Part shown: positions 50,650 to 59,196 of the stretch, piece after piece
How the letters are laid out: each line of letters opens with the position of its first letter
Numbering within the stretch: position 1 is the stretch's first letter
Assembly: GCA_041394185.1 (NCBI GenBank)
Contig: JAWKIQ010000002.1
Location: 744,001-808,000 of the forward strand
From: Acidimicrobiales bacterium
GTDB taxonomy: Bacteria > Actinomycetota > Acidimicrobiia > Acidimicrobiales > Poriferisodalaceae
Length of the DNA stretch: 64,000 nucleotides
Reading direction: 5' to 3'
Program-made: the position numbers and the translations under genes
The notes under the pieces: generated by a model
Database searches by the model: none
The model's input: the letters and a program-made list of their open reading frames with translations, nothing else
What the model was told of the DNA's origin: nothing

Positions 50650-51900
50650 TCAGGGTGCCTCGATGACCTCTAGACCGCAGTAGGGCCTCAGAACCTCCGG
50701 AACGACGATGACCCCGTCGAACTGGGCATTCTCGAACAAGAACACCAGCATGCGAGAGATTGCACAGGCAGTGCCGTTGAGTGTGTGCACGAGGTCTGAC
50801 TTGCCGTCTTCACCCTTGTAGCGGGTGCGCATGCGTCGCGCCGAGTAGTCGGTGTAGTTCGAACACGACGTGATCTCGCGATAGCGACCCTCTGAAGGCA
50901 ACCAGATCTCGAGGTCGTATTTCTTGGCCGCCGCTGCTCCCAGATCTCCTGCAGCCACATTGATGACCCGATATGGCATGCCGAGTTCGGCGACGATCTC
51001 CTCTTGGAGGGTTCGGATCTGCTCGAGCTCGTCCCACGAGGTATCGGGATGGGCGTACGAGAACATCTCGACCTTGTCGAATTGGTGAACCCGAAAGATT
51101 CCCTTGGTGTCCTTGCCGTAGGTTCCGGCCTCACGCCGGAAGCACGACGAGAACCCGGCATAGCGCAGCGGCAGCTGCTCGGCGTCGAGCCTCTCGCCAC
51201 GGTGAAGGCCGGCCAAAGCGACCTCGCTGGTGCCGATCAGGAACAGATCGTCGCCGGCGATCTCGTAGACCTGATTGCGGTCGGTGGGAAAGAAGCCGGC
51301 GTCGACCATCATGTCTTCGCGGACCAGCACGGGCGGTACCACCGGAATGAACTGGTGCGCCAGCAACTTGTCCAGTGTCCACTGCACCAGTGCGAACTCG
51401 AGTCGCACCGCCGCTCCCATCAGATAGGCAAACCGGCTGCCGCTGTTGCGTACGGCACGCTCGCTGTCGACCAGGCCCAGCGCCTCGCCAATCGCGGCGT
51501 GGTCCATGGCCGGCGCTGGGGTGGGTTCGCCGATGGTACGGAGCACCTCGTAGTCGTCCTCCCCGCCGGAGGGAACGCTGACGTGGGCTGGGTTGGGAAT
51601 CGTGACGATGAGACCGCCTACAACCGACTCGGCTTGGCGGAGTTCGTCCTCGGCGGCAGCCAACTGGGCCTTGATCTGCGACGCGGCCTCGATCTTGGCC
51701 GGACGCTCATCGGGGGGCGACGATCCGATCTCCTTACTTGCCGCGTTCGAGGCTGCCCTCAGCTCCTCGGTGCGGGTCAGGTGGTCGCGCCTTTGGTCGT
51801 CGGCTGCCAACAGCGCATCGAGGCTGGCGTCGTCGGCACCCTTCGCGATCGCCCCCTGACGGTACTGGGCGTCGTTGCGTAGGAGATTGAGATCGATCAC
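50650..51900 (-). CDS. serS: Seryl-tRNA synthetase
   Basis: A 416-aa class II synthetase. An N-terminal coiled coil (about 30-105) binds tRNA; class II motifs are visible in VREDMMVDAGFFP, SSCFRREAGTYGKDTKGIFRVHQF and GTACAISRMLVFLFEN. GTG 51900 lies 8 nt after TACCAT on the minus strand, which predicts leaderless initiation. Confidence 0.97.
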   Translation of the reverse strand: MIDLNLLRNDAQYRQGAIAKGADDASLDALLAADDQRRDHLTRTEELRAASNAASKEIGSSPPDERPAKIEAASQIKAQLAAAEDELRQAESVVGGLIVTIPNPAHVSVPSGGEDDYEVLRTIGEPTPAPAMDHAAIGEALGLVDSERAVRNSGSRFAYLMGAAVRLEFALVQWTLDKLLAHQFIPVVPPVLVREDMMVDAGFFPTDRNQVYEIAGDDLFLIGTSEVALAGLHRGERLDAEQLPLRYAGFSSCFRREAGTYGKDTKGIFRVHQFDKVEMFSYAHPDTSWDELEQIRTLQEEIVAELGMPYRVINVAAGDLGAAAAKKYDLEIWLPSEGRYREITSCSNYTDYSARRMRTRYKGEDGKSDLVHTLNGTACAISRMLVFLFENAQFDGVIVVPEVLRPYCGLEVIEAP

Positions 51901-51991
51901 GGTTGAAGATGGTAGGTGGCCGGGACGGTCTCCACGACCCGTATTCGCATCACGCAACCGCATGCCGCCCGACGCAGTAGCTTTGGGCCCG

Positions 51992-52906
51992 GTGTCGATT
52001 GTCTCCGTCCACGGCCTGACCATTCGTTATGGCGACCTCGTTGCTGTCGATGGAGTGGATCTCGAGGTCAACCCTGGCGAGATCGTCGTGTTGGCGGGAG
52101 CCAACGGTGCCGGCAAGACCAGCACCGTAGAGGCCATCGAGGGCTATCGCGTGCCGTCGGGCGGCGAGGTGCGGATCGCAGGTCTCGGTCCCACCGCTGC
52201 GCTCGACGCCGGGCTTGCCGGAGTCCTGCTGCAAGACGACGGGATATATCCCGGAGCCAAGTCCATCGAGGTCGTTGATCTCTTCGTTCGGCTCGCCGGC
52301 GGCAAGGGCTTGGGAGCCCAACAGCTGCTGGCGCTCGTAGGGCTGGAGCACCGAGCGTCTACGTTCGTGCGGCGTTTGTCTGGCGGTGAGCATCGGCGCC
52401 TGGGTCTGGCCCTCGCATTGGTTGGCGAGCCAGTGGCCCTGTTGCTCGATGAGCCCACTGCGGGCCTCGACGCCGAGGGCCGCGATCGGGTTGTTGACCT
52501 GCTTCACCAGAGACGCAGCGCCGGGGCGGCCGCCCTGGTCACGACGCACGATTTCGCCTTCGCCGAGGCCATCGCCGATCGGGTGGTCGTAATGGCTCGG
52601 GGACGGATCATCGCCCAGGGTTCGCCCGAAGATCTTGCACCAGCCCAGAGTGAGCTGACGTTCGGCGCCTCGGCATCTTTTGACCGCGAGCGGCTTGCAG
52701 AGCACATGGCGGCACGTGTCACCGAAACCGGCGCAGGCCGCTTTCGCGTCGCCTGCCCGAAGTCATCGGCCTCGATCGCTCGCCTTGTCGAGTGGTTTGC
52801 CGCTGAAGCGGTCGAGATCGACTCGGTTGGAGACACCGGTGGGAGCCTCGAGGCGGCGATTCGCGCGCTGCTGGCCGACTTGCCGGATGATCAGGAGCCG
52901 ACATGA
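51992..52906 (+). CDS. ABC transporter ATP-binding protein
   Basis: A 304-aa ATPase with Walker A GANGAGKTS, signature LSGGEHRRLGLALAL and Walker B LLLDEPTAGLD. The C-terminal 80 residues are typical of drug/antibiotic (DrrA-like) exporters. GTG 51992 is preferred since TAGCTT (51978-51983) precedes it by 8 nt; ATG 51962 would add ten residues. It overlaps the permease gene (ATGA). Confidence 0.93.
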   Translation: MSIVSVHGLTIRYGDLVAVDGVDLEVNPGEIVVLAGANGAGKTSTVEAIEGYRVPSGGEVRIAGLGPTAALDAGLAGVLLQDDGIYPGAKSIEVVDLFVRLAGGKGLGAQQLLALVGLEHRASTFVRRLSGGEHRRLGLALALVGEPVALLLDEPTAGLDAEGRDRVVDLLHQRRSAGAAALVTTHDFAFAEAIADRVVVMARGRIIAQGSPEDLAPAQSELTFGASASFDRERLAEHMAARVTETGAGRFRVACPKSSASIARLVEWFAAEAVEIDSVGDTGGSLEAAIRALLADLPDDQEPT

Positions 52907-53637
52907 TGCGGCGAGTGTTCGCCCAGTATCGATTCGAGCTGAGGCTGCTGGCGCGAAATGGCGAGTCGCTGCTGTTGATCGTTGGTCTGCCGCTGGGCCT
53001 ATTGGTGTTCTTCAGCCTGGTCGACATCTTGCCCAAGGGCGAGGCTGTCGAGGCTGTCGACTTCTTGGCACCGGGCATCATCGCATTGGCCGTCATGTCG
53101 ACTGCGTTCGTGAATACGGCGATCTCGACCGGCTTCGACCGACACTACGGAGTGCTGAAGCGGCTGGGCGCCACACCCCTTCGTCGATCAGAGTTGGTGC
53201 TGGCGAAGGTACTGACCGTGGCGACTGTCGAGGTCGTTCAGGTGCTGGCGGTCCTGTTGGTAGCTCGGCTGTTGGGCTGGACGCCCTCGCAGACACCGAT
53301 CGACGTCGTCGGGGCGATCTTGCTGGCCACGGCCGCCTTCGTGGGGTTGGCGTTCTTGATGGCGGGCCGCCTGGGCGGCCTGGTGACGCTTGCGCTGGCC
53401 AACGCGGTCTACATCGTGATGTTGCTGATCAGCGGCATGATCGTGCCGCTGGGCGATCTGCCCGCGGCGCTGGCTACCTTCAGCCGCGCATTGCCCGGAA
53501 CGGCCTTGGCCACGATCGTCCGCGGTGCCTTCGACGGCGCTGGGGTCGACGCAGGTCCGTGGCTGGTGCTGATGACCTGGGCCGCACTGGCTCCGGCTGC
53601 GGCTGCCAAGCTCATGCGTTGGCAGCCCAGCGGATGA
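52903..53637 (+). CDS. ABC-2 type transporter permease
   Basis: A 244-aa protein with six helices and the ABC-2 segment HYGVLKRLGATPLRRSELVLAK. With the preceding ATPase it makes a one-substrate exporter. In actinobacteria such pairs often sit near ctaA/ctaB; here the caa3 operon follows convergently. Substrate unknown. Confidence 0.92.
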   Translation: MMRRVFAQYRFELRLLARNGESLLLIVGLPLGLLVFFSLVDILPKGEAVEAVDFLAPGIIALAVMSTAFVNTAISTGFDRHYGVLKRLGATPLRRSELVLAKVLTVATVEVVQVLAVLLVARLLGWTPSQTPIDVVGAILLATAAFVGLAFLMAGRLGGLVTLALANAVYIVMLLISGMIVPLGDLPAALATFSRALPGTALATIVRGAFDGAGVDAGPWLVLMTWAALAPAAAAKLMRWQPSG

Positions 53638-53666
53638 TCAGCTGAAGTACTCGAAGGTCGCCAGCG

Positions 53667-53966
53667 TCACCAGGTAGCACCCAGGGTCAACACGATGCCG
53701 ACCATGAACAAGAACGTGAACATCTTGTTGTCGAACTTCAGGTGCATGAAGTAGCCGACCACGGTCGCGAACTTCAAGATCATGGCGACGATGATTACCG
53801 GCTCGGCTGCAGCACCGAAGTCGACGAAGTAGGTCATCGTCTCGATGAAGGTGATGATCGCCAAGATGATGGCGACCTTGATCGCACCCGAGAAGCTCAG
53901 GTGATCCTTGTGTTCGCCATGCTCGGTGTGCTCGGCATGCTCGACAGTTGCGGTGTCGTTGCTCAT
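53667..53966 (-). CDS. Cytochrome c oxidase subunit IV, with apparent C-terminal frameshift
   Basis: A 99-aa three-helix subunit of caa3-type oxidase (FATVVGYFMHLKFDNKMF is the family block). The N-terminus is a His/Glu repeat (residues 9-22, EHAEHTEHGEHKDH). The frame stops after VLTLGATW, in the middle of the last helix, while the next frame continues YLVTLATFEYFS and stops at 53638. One extra or missing base near 53675 would restore a normal end. Confidence 0.82.
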   Translation of the reverse strand: MSNDTATVEHAEHTEHGEHKDHLSFSGAIKVAIILAIITFIETMTYFVDFGAAAEPVIIVAMILKFATVVGYFMHLKFDNKMFTFLFMVGIVLTLGATW

Positions 53967-53978
53967 TGCAGTGTGGTC

Positions 53979-54614
53979 CTAGGGAATCAGGTAGACGATG
54001 CCGAAGATGACGATCCAGACGATGTCGACGAAATGCCAATACAGGCCGACGATTTCGACGGTCTCGGCATTTCGTTGGGTCAGGCGTCCGGAACGGGACA
54101 TGAACCACAGTGACGCCAGCATCAAGATGCCTACCGACACGTGCACACCGTGGAAGCCGGTCAGGGTGTAGAACGCCGACGCCGAGATGTTGGTGGTGTA
54201 GCCCATGCCCTCGCGGTAGAAGGCTGTGAACTCATACACCTGGCCAGCGATGAACAGCGCACCGAAGCTGGCGGTGGACGCCAGCCACAAGCGGGTCTGG
54301 CGGTCGTCGCCCTTCTGGATTGCCTGGACCGCAAGCACCATGGTCAACGAACTCATCAGCAGCACGAACGAGCTGACCGAAGTGAACGGGATGTCGAACA
54401 GATCGCTGGCCTTGGGGCCGACGTCTATACCGAGACCGTCTGGCTTGTTGCGCAGCAACAGGTAGCTGCTGATGAGCGCCCCGAACAGGAGGCACTCGGA
54501 GCCGAGAAAGCCCCACATGGTGAGCTTCTCGTGCGAAAGCCCGGTATTGGTGGGCAGATGGTCGTAGTCGTCCCAATCGGTACGGCCGTATCCGACCTGG
54601 GCCGTGTCAGTCAA
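53979..54614 (-). CDS. ctaE: Cytochrome c oxidase subunit III
   Basis: A 211-aa five-helix subunit III. TMWGFLGSECLLFGALIS, FHGVHVSVGILML and LYWHFVDIVWIVIF are family blocks. TTG 54614 is used because GAGGAG lies just upstream and no ATG fits; it overlaps the ctaD end. It is in the caa3 operon. Confidence 0.93.
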   Translation of the reverse strand: MTDTAQVGYGRTDWDDYDHLPTNTGLSHEKLTMWGFLGSECLLFGALISSYLLLRNKPDGLGIDVGPKASDLFDIPFTSVSSFVLLMSSLTMVLAVQAIQKGDDRQTRLWLASTASFGALFIAGQVYEFTAFYREGMGYTTNISASAFYTLTGFHGVHVSVGILMLASLWFMSRSGRLTQRNAETVEIVGLYWHFVDIVWIVIFGIVYLIP

Positions 54615-56586
54615 CGGTCTCCTCCTCGGTCTCGTGCTCGGCGTGTTCGTCGTGATGGCCGGCATCAGGATCGGTTGCGGGCTCGAGAGCCCATCCATAG
54701 ATGGCCGCCACGGCGATGAGACCGCCGATGACACTCAGCCACAGGTTGTAGATGACGCCCAGGCACAGGACCGGCATCGAGAACGCAAGCACGATGGGCC
54801 AATACGACGGCGAGGGCAGATGCGGGTGCTGGTCGCCCTTCTGAGCGATCTCGTTGCCGTCGGCGATCTGGACCAGGACGCCGTCTTCGTTCTTCTGGTA
54901 CTTCTTGTGCCACCAGTCGTCGAGCTGGGTGACGACTGGGTAGTAGTCGAAGTTGTGCTCGGGTGCGGGCGAGGGAATCGACCACTCGAGGGTGCGACCG
55001 TCCCATGGGTCGGCTGGAGCCTGGGGCACCTCGCCACGGCGGTACTTCATGCTGGTGGTGAAGATGTTGAAGGCAAACACCGCCGCGGAGATGAACAGCA
55101 CGATGGTGCCGATGGTGGCCACCATGTTCATCCAGTCGAAGCCAAGGCCCTCGTCATAGCGGTAGGTACGACGAGCCATGCCCTGCAGCCCGAGGAAGTG
55201 CATCGGGAAGAAGGTCAAGTTGAAGCCGGCGAACATGAGCCAGAAGTGGGTCTTGCCTAGACGCTCGTTCAGCAGGAAGCCGAACACCTTGGGCCACCAG
55301 TAGTAGACGCCGGCGAACAGGCCCATGACGCCACCACCGAACAGCACATAGTGGAAGTGTCCGACGATGAAATAGCTGTCGGTCTGCTGGGTGTCGGATG
55401 CTGCCACCGAGTGCATGACGCCCGTGACGCCGCCCAGGGTGAACATAGACACCAGCGATATCGAGAACAACATCGCGGTGGTGAAACGTAGGTTGCCGCC
55501 CCACATGGTGGCGATCCAGTTCAGGATCTTCACGCCGGTGGGTACTGCGATGAACATCGTTGCCGCTGAGAACGCAGCCACCGATACGGGCCCCATGCCC
55601 GAGGCGAACATGTGGTGAGCCCACACACCAAAGCCCATGAAGGCGATGGCTATGCCCGAGAAGACCACGAACGAGTAGCCGAACAGGGGCTTGCGGCTGA
55701 ACACCGGCAGCGTCTCGGAGATGATGCCGAAACTGGGAAGGATGATGATGTAGACCTCGGGGTGTCCGAAGATCCAGAACAGGTGCTGCCAAAGGAGCGG
55801 ATCTGCGCCCTGCTCGACGTTGAAGAAGTTGGCGTCGAAGTTGCGGTCGAACACCAGGAACAGAAGCGCCACGGTGATGACCGGCAGCGAGAACAGCAGC
55901 AGGAACTGCACCACCATGATCATCCAGCAAAAGATCGGCATGTTGCGCAGATCCATGCCAGGCGCCCGCATGTTGAGCATCGTGATGATCAGGTTGACCG
56001 AGCCGACAAGCGAGGCAACACCGGTGATCAGCAGGCCCAGGGCGTAATAGTCGACACCGTGCCCCGGGCTATAGGCCAGACCAGAGTTGGGTGCATAGCA
56101 GAACCAGCCGCAGTCGGCCCCGCCGCCCGTGAACCAGCTGAGGTTCAAGAAGATGCCGCCGAAGACGAACAGCCACAGGCCCAGGGCGTTCATGCGGGGG
56201 AAGGCGACGTCGCGAGCGCCGATCTGCAGAGGCACGACGTAGTTGGCGAACGCCGCCGCCAAGGGCATGACCACCAGGAACACCATGGTGGTGCCGTGCA
56301 TGGTGAACAGCTGGTTGTATTCGTCGGCGGTGAGGACGGTGCCGTTTGGAACCGCCAGCTGCAGACGCACCAACAACGCCTCGATGCCGGCGATGAGGAA
56401 CCAGAACATGGCTACGGCGCCGTAGAGGATGCCCAGCTTCTTGTGGTCGACTGTGAACAGCCAGCTACGCCAGCCCGTGTTGGCAGTGGGTCGGGCGAGA
56501 ATGCCGATGCCACGATCGCGTGTGGGCGAGGCGGCGCCGGATTCGAGCTCGAGGATTTCTGATGGTTCCTGCTCGATTATCGCCAT
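54607..56586 (-). CDS. ctaD: aa3-type cytochrome c oxidase subunit I with C-terminal extension
   Basis: A 659-aa A-type heme-copper oxidase core. Ligands are H97 and H412 (heme a), H410 (heme a3), H275 with crosslink Y279 (GHPEVY), and H324-H325 (CuB). The C-terminal 110 residues add two helices as in fused I+III forms and end in a His/Glu tail (GHHDEHAEHETEEE). It receives electrons through CtaC and pumps protons. Confidence 0.97.
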   Translation of the reverse strand: MAIIEQEPSEILELESGAASPTRDRGIGILARPTANTGWRSWLFTVDHKKLGILYGAVAMFWFLIAGIEALLVRLQLAVPNGTVLTADEYNQLFTMHGTTMVFLVVMPLAAAFANYVVPLQIGARDVAFPRMNALGLWLFVFGGIFLNLSWFTGGGADCGWFCYAPNSGLAYSPGHGVDYYALGLLITGVASLVGSVNLIITMLNMRAPGMDLRNMPIFCWMIMVVQFLLLFSLPVITVALLFLVFDRNFDANFFNVEQGADPLLWQHLFWIFGHPEVYIIILPSFGIISETLPVFSRKPLFGYSFVVFSGIAIAFMGFGVWAHHMFASGMGPVSVAAFSAATMFIAVPTGVKILNWIATMWGGNLRFTTAMLFSISLVSMFTLGGVTGVMHSVAASDTQQTDSYFIVGHFHYVLFGGGVMGLFAGVYYWWPKVFGFLLNERLGKTHFWLMFAGFNLTFFPMHFLGLQGMARRTYRYDEGLGFDWMNMVATIGTIVLFISAAVFAFNIFTTSMKYRRGEVPQAPADPWDGRTLEWSIPSPAPEHNFDYYPVVTQLDDWWHKKYQKNEDGVLVQIADGNEIAQKGDQHPHLPSPSYWPIVLAFSMPVLCLGVIYNLWLSVIGGLIAVAAIYGWALEPATDPDAGHHDEHAEHETEEETVD

Positions 56587-56632
56587 GTGTCGTTCTCCTG
56601 TGGGGCCTCAGGTGCTGCGGGATGCGGGGTTA

Positions 56633-57814
56633 TCAGGGAAGGATCGGCGCGTCGCCGAGGGTTTGGAGGTAGGCAACGATGTCTTCGACCTGGTCGACGT
56701 TCAGCTGTTCAGCGAACGAGATCATGCCCTGCTGATTGTCGGCACGAAGGGGCTTGCGGCCAGGAGCATCCTGAACCCAAGCGACCAGATCGGCCTGATT
56801 CAGCGAACCGTCTTCGAGGTACATGTCGAAGATTCCGCCGGCAAAGCCGGTGCGGCTCATCAGGTGGGTCAGGTTCGGCGCCACACCCGAGAGCAATGGT
56901 GGCTCGTTCTCGTAGGCCGACTCGTAGACACCGTTCACGACGTGGCAGCTCGAGCAGAACTGCCCGAACAGCTGGTAGCCCCGAGCCTCGGGTGTGTCGC
57001 CCTCGAGGGCGACCTGATCGGTGGTCTGGCGAGCAAGCCACTCGTTCCAGTCGGCCTCGTCGAGAGCGACGGCCGTGAGGCGCATGTCGGCGTGCGACAA
57101 GCCGCAGTACTCGGCGCAAAGCCCGCCATAGACGCCGGGCTCGTGAGCGTGGATCTTCCAGTCGTGAACACGACCCGGCACGGCGTCTTTCTTGCCGTTG
57201 AGCTCGGGTACCCAGAAACTGTGGATCACGTCATTGGAGGTAATCCGCAGGTTGATCTGCTGATCTGCCGGGAACACGATGTCGTTGGAGGTGACGATGT
57301 CGTAGGTGCCGTCGTTGTCCAGGTCGTAGCTGAACTGCCACCACCACTGCTGACCCTCGACCAGGATGGTCATGTCGGTCTCGTCCTGGTCGGCCAGGGC
57401 AAACACCTTGGGCACGGACACGACCGCAACGATGATGAGGAACACCAGCGGCACGACGGTCCAGCCGATCTCGGCCACCGAGTTGCCGTGGATCTGGCCT
57501 GGCAGATCGTCGTAGGTCTCGGGCGTACTGCGGAAGCGGAAGATTATGAAGACGACCGCTATGCCCACCAGGACAGCAACCACGATGGCGGCAATTCCGA
57601 TGAAGCTCGTGACCGACCAGATGACATCGGCGTTCTCGCCGCGGGGCTTCAGGCCGTTCTGGCCGTTCTCGCCGGCGCAGGCAGACAGTGCGGCCAGCGC
57701 GCCAACGAGCAGGGCCAAGGGCGCAAACCTGCGCGTTCTCGACTTGCGGACAGGCTGAGTCACTCGGGCCAGCTCGCTCTCTGCCCCCAGGGGGCCTCGG
57801 TCGAATCGGGTCAT
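56633..57814 (-). CDS. ctaC: Cytochrome c oxidase subunit II fused to cytochrome c (caa3)
   Basis: A 393-aa lipoprotein (lipobox cysteine C46 in LSAC). Two helices (about 66-92, 114-135) are followed by the CuA domain with H198, C233, E235, C237, H241 and M244. A class I cyt c with CSSCH at 287-291 is fused at the C-terminus, so electrons from bc can enter directly. ATG 57814 overlaps the previous gene's stop. Confidence 0.96.
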   Translation of the reverse strand: MTRFDRGPLGAESELARVTQPVRKSRTRRFAPLALLVGALAALSACAGENGQNGLKPRGENADVIWSVTSFIGIAAIVVAVLVGIAVVFIIFRFRSTPETYDDLPGQIHGNSVAEIGWTVVPLVFLIIVAVVSVPKVFALADQDETDMTILVEGQQWWWQFSYDLDNDGTYDIVTSNDIVFPADQQINLRITSNDVIHSFWVPELNGKKDAVPGRVHDWKIHAHEPGVYGGLCAEYCGLSHADMRLTAVALDEADWNEWLARQTTDQVALEGDTPEARGYQLFGQFCSSCHVVNGVYESAYENEPPLLSGVAPNLTHLMSRTGFAGGIFDMYLEDGSLNQADLVAWVQDAPGRKPLRADNQQGMISFAEQLNVDQVEDIVAYLQTLGDAPILP

Positions 57815-58599
57815 CGCACGTTCACCACCATGACGGCGACCCCGTCGCCGGTGAATCCGAGCGTGCTTTCTTCGGTGTGTTCTGTGTCGTCGCCGTGGTC
57901 TTCTTCGTGGTGTTCGAAGTCGCGTTCGCCTACGGCGATGGCAACAATACCGCCCACCACGACGGCCAATGCCCCGATGGCGAGGATCGACGCCATGATG
58001 GGGCCCTTGAGGTCGGGCTTGGCGTAGAAGACGAAGGCGAAGATCAGGATCGTCGTGGCCACGCCCAGGGCAAGCCAGCTCGAAGCGTTGCGGGGCAGCG
58101 CCAACAGAACCCTCGAACCCAGCAGAACAGGAATGGCGCCGAAGAGCACGGCGTAGACGGGCACCTCGAAGGGCAGCATCACCTTGCGGCGAACGGCGTA
58201 GTTGGCGGCAGCATCGGTGGAGCGGCGGTCGGCCCAGGCCGTGATGGTCCACTCGATGGCGGCCAGCACGATCAACACGAAGCCCGCGATCGCCAAAAGC
58301 GGCGTTGCGACGAGGCCGACGATCATGACGCCCACACCGGCCGAGGCCATGATGGGCCAATAGGCGGGTACGAGCTCGTACGCGGCTTCACGCTCGCGGT
58401 CGATCGACGGAGCGTCACCGGCTTCGAGTGACAGCCAGGCGAGGAACAGGCAAGCAGCGCCGGCTGTGCCCAGGATGATGGTTCCCGAGAAAGCGACGTC
58501 GCCCGTGCTGTTGGCGGCGGTGCCGACGCCGTACACCGTCGCAGCGACGATGAGCAGCAGTCCGACTCCGGCGAGGAATTTGGTGGCGGTTCCGAACAT
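57811..58599 (-). CDS. Conserved membrane protein of the caa3 operon
   Basis: A 262-aa protein with about seven helices in two groups around a polar loop (about 58-82). The C-terminal tail is acidic and His-rich (FEHHEEDHGDDTEHTEE). The first 55 residues look like the start of actinobacterial CtaF/COX4-type subunits, but similarity is weak. Gene order suggests an oxidase assembly or accessory subunit. Confidence 0.72.
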   Translation of the reverse strand: MFGTATKFLAGVGLLLIVAATVYGVGTAANSTGDVAFSGTIILGTAGAACLFLAWLSLEAGDAPSIDREREAAYELVPAYWPIMASAGVGVMIVGLVATPLLAIAGFVLIVLAAIEWTITAWADRRSTDAAANYAVRRKVMLPFEVPVYAVLFGAIPVLLGSRVLLALPRNASSWLALGVATTILIFAFVFYAKPDLKGPIMASILAIGALAVVVGGIVAIAVGERDFEHHEEDHGDDTEHTEESTLGFTGDGVAVMVVNVR

Positions 58600-58605
58600 T
58601 GGTCC

Positions 58606-59196
58606 CTACTTGACGACGTAGACGGCGTACCAGGCTGCGCTCCAGGCCAAGACCAAGAAGTCGAGGAAGAGAGCAGATGAGGTCAAAGAGGCTGCGCCCT
58701 CGGGGCCGAGGTCGCCGCCGAGCGCTCGCATTCCCATCAACAACCAGTAGGCGAGGGAGATGAGAGTGAAGGCGATGATGACACCGGTGATGGTGAAGGC
58801 GAGGTTGTGCCATTCGCTGGTGCCGATGGCGATGTCCATGCGGTTCATCGAGAAGATGAGCATGTTCAGGAAGGCCAGGATCATCAACATCGTGGCGCCG
58901 ATGGCCATGTAGGTGTGACCCCGCTCGTTGCGGTGCCCGGCCCACGCGGCCCAGTGGCCGAACAGGGCGGCCAACACGATGGTGACGACCGTCATGACCA
59001 TCGGCGTGTTGGGAATTGCAACGTCGTCTGGCAACCAGTTGTGGCCCGGATCGACGACGGCGTGGCGCCGGCTCATGTAGAACGCCAGCAGCCCGGCCAT
59101 GAGGCTCGAGGCCGCAACGACGGCCAGCGACGTCGCTACTAGTTGGGTGCGGGGGGCGGTGCGCATGCCCGGCACAGCCATGGCGGTGTCGGCCAT
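58606..59196 (-). CDS. Degenerate subunit III-like membrane protein
   Basis: A 196-aa five-helix protein with the layout of CtaE: NTPMVMTVVTIVLAALFGHW, then GTSEWHNLAFTITGVII, then FLDFLVLAWSAAWYAVYVV. The last block corresponds to LYWHFVDIVWIVIF of CtaE but has no His. It is encoded between the ligand-free subunit I (1-bp overlap) and the accessory membrane gene. Probably a paralogue that partners the ligand-free subunit I. Confidence 0.72.
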   Translation of the reverse strand: MADTAMAVPGMRTAPRTQLVATSLAVVAASSLMAGLLAFYMSRRHAVVDPGHNWLPDDVAIPNTPMVMTVVTIVLAALFGHWAAWAGHRNERGHTYMAIGATMLMILAFLNMLIFSMNRMDIAIGTSEWHNLAFTITGVIIAFTLISLAYWLLMGMRALGGDLGPEGAASLTSSALFLDFLVLAWSAAWYAVYVVK

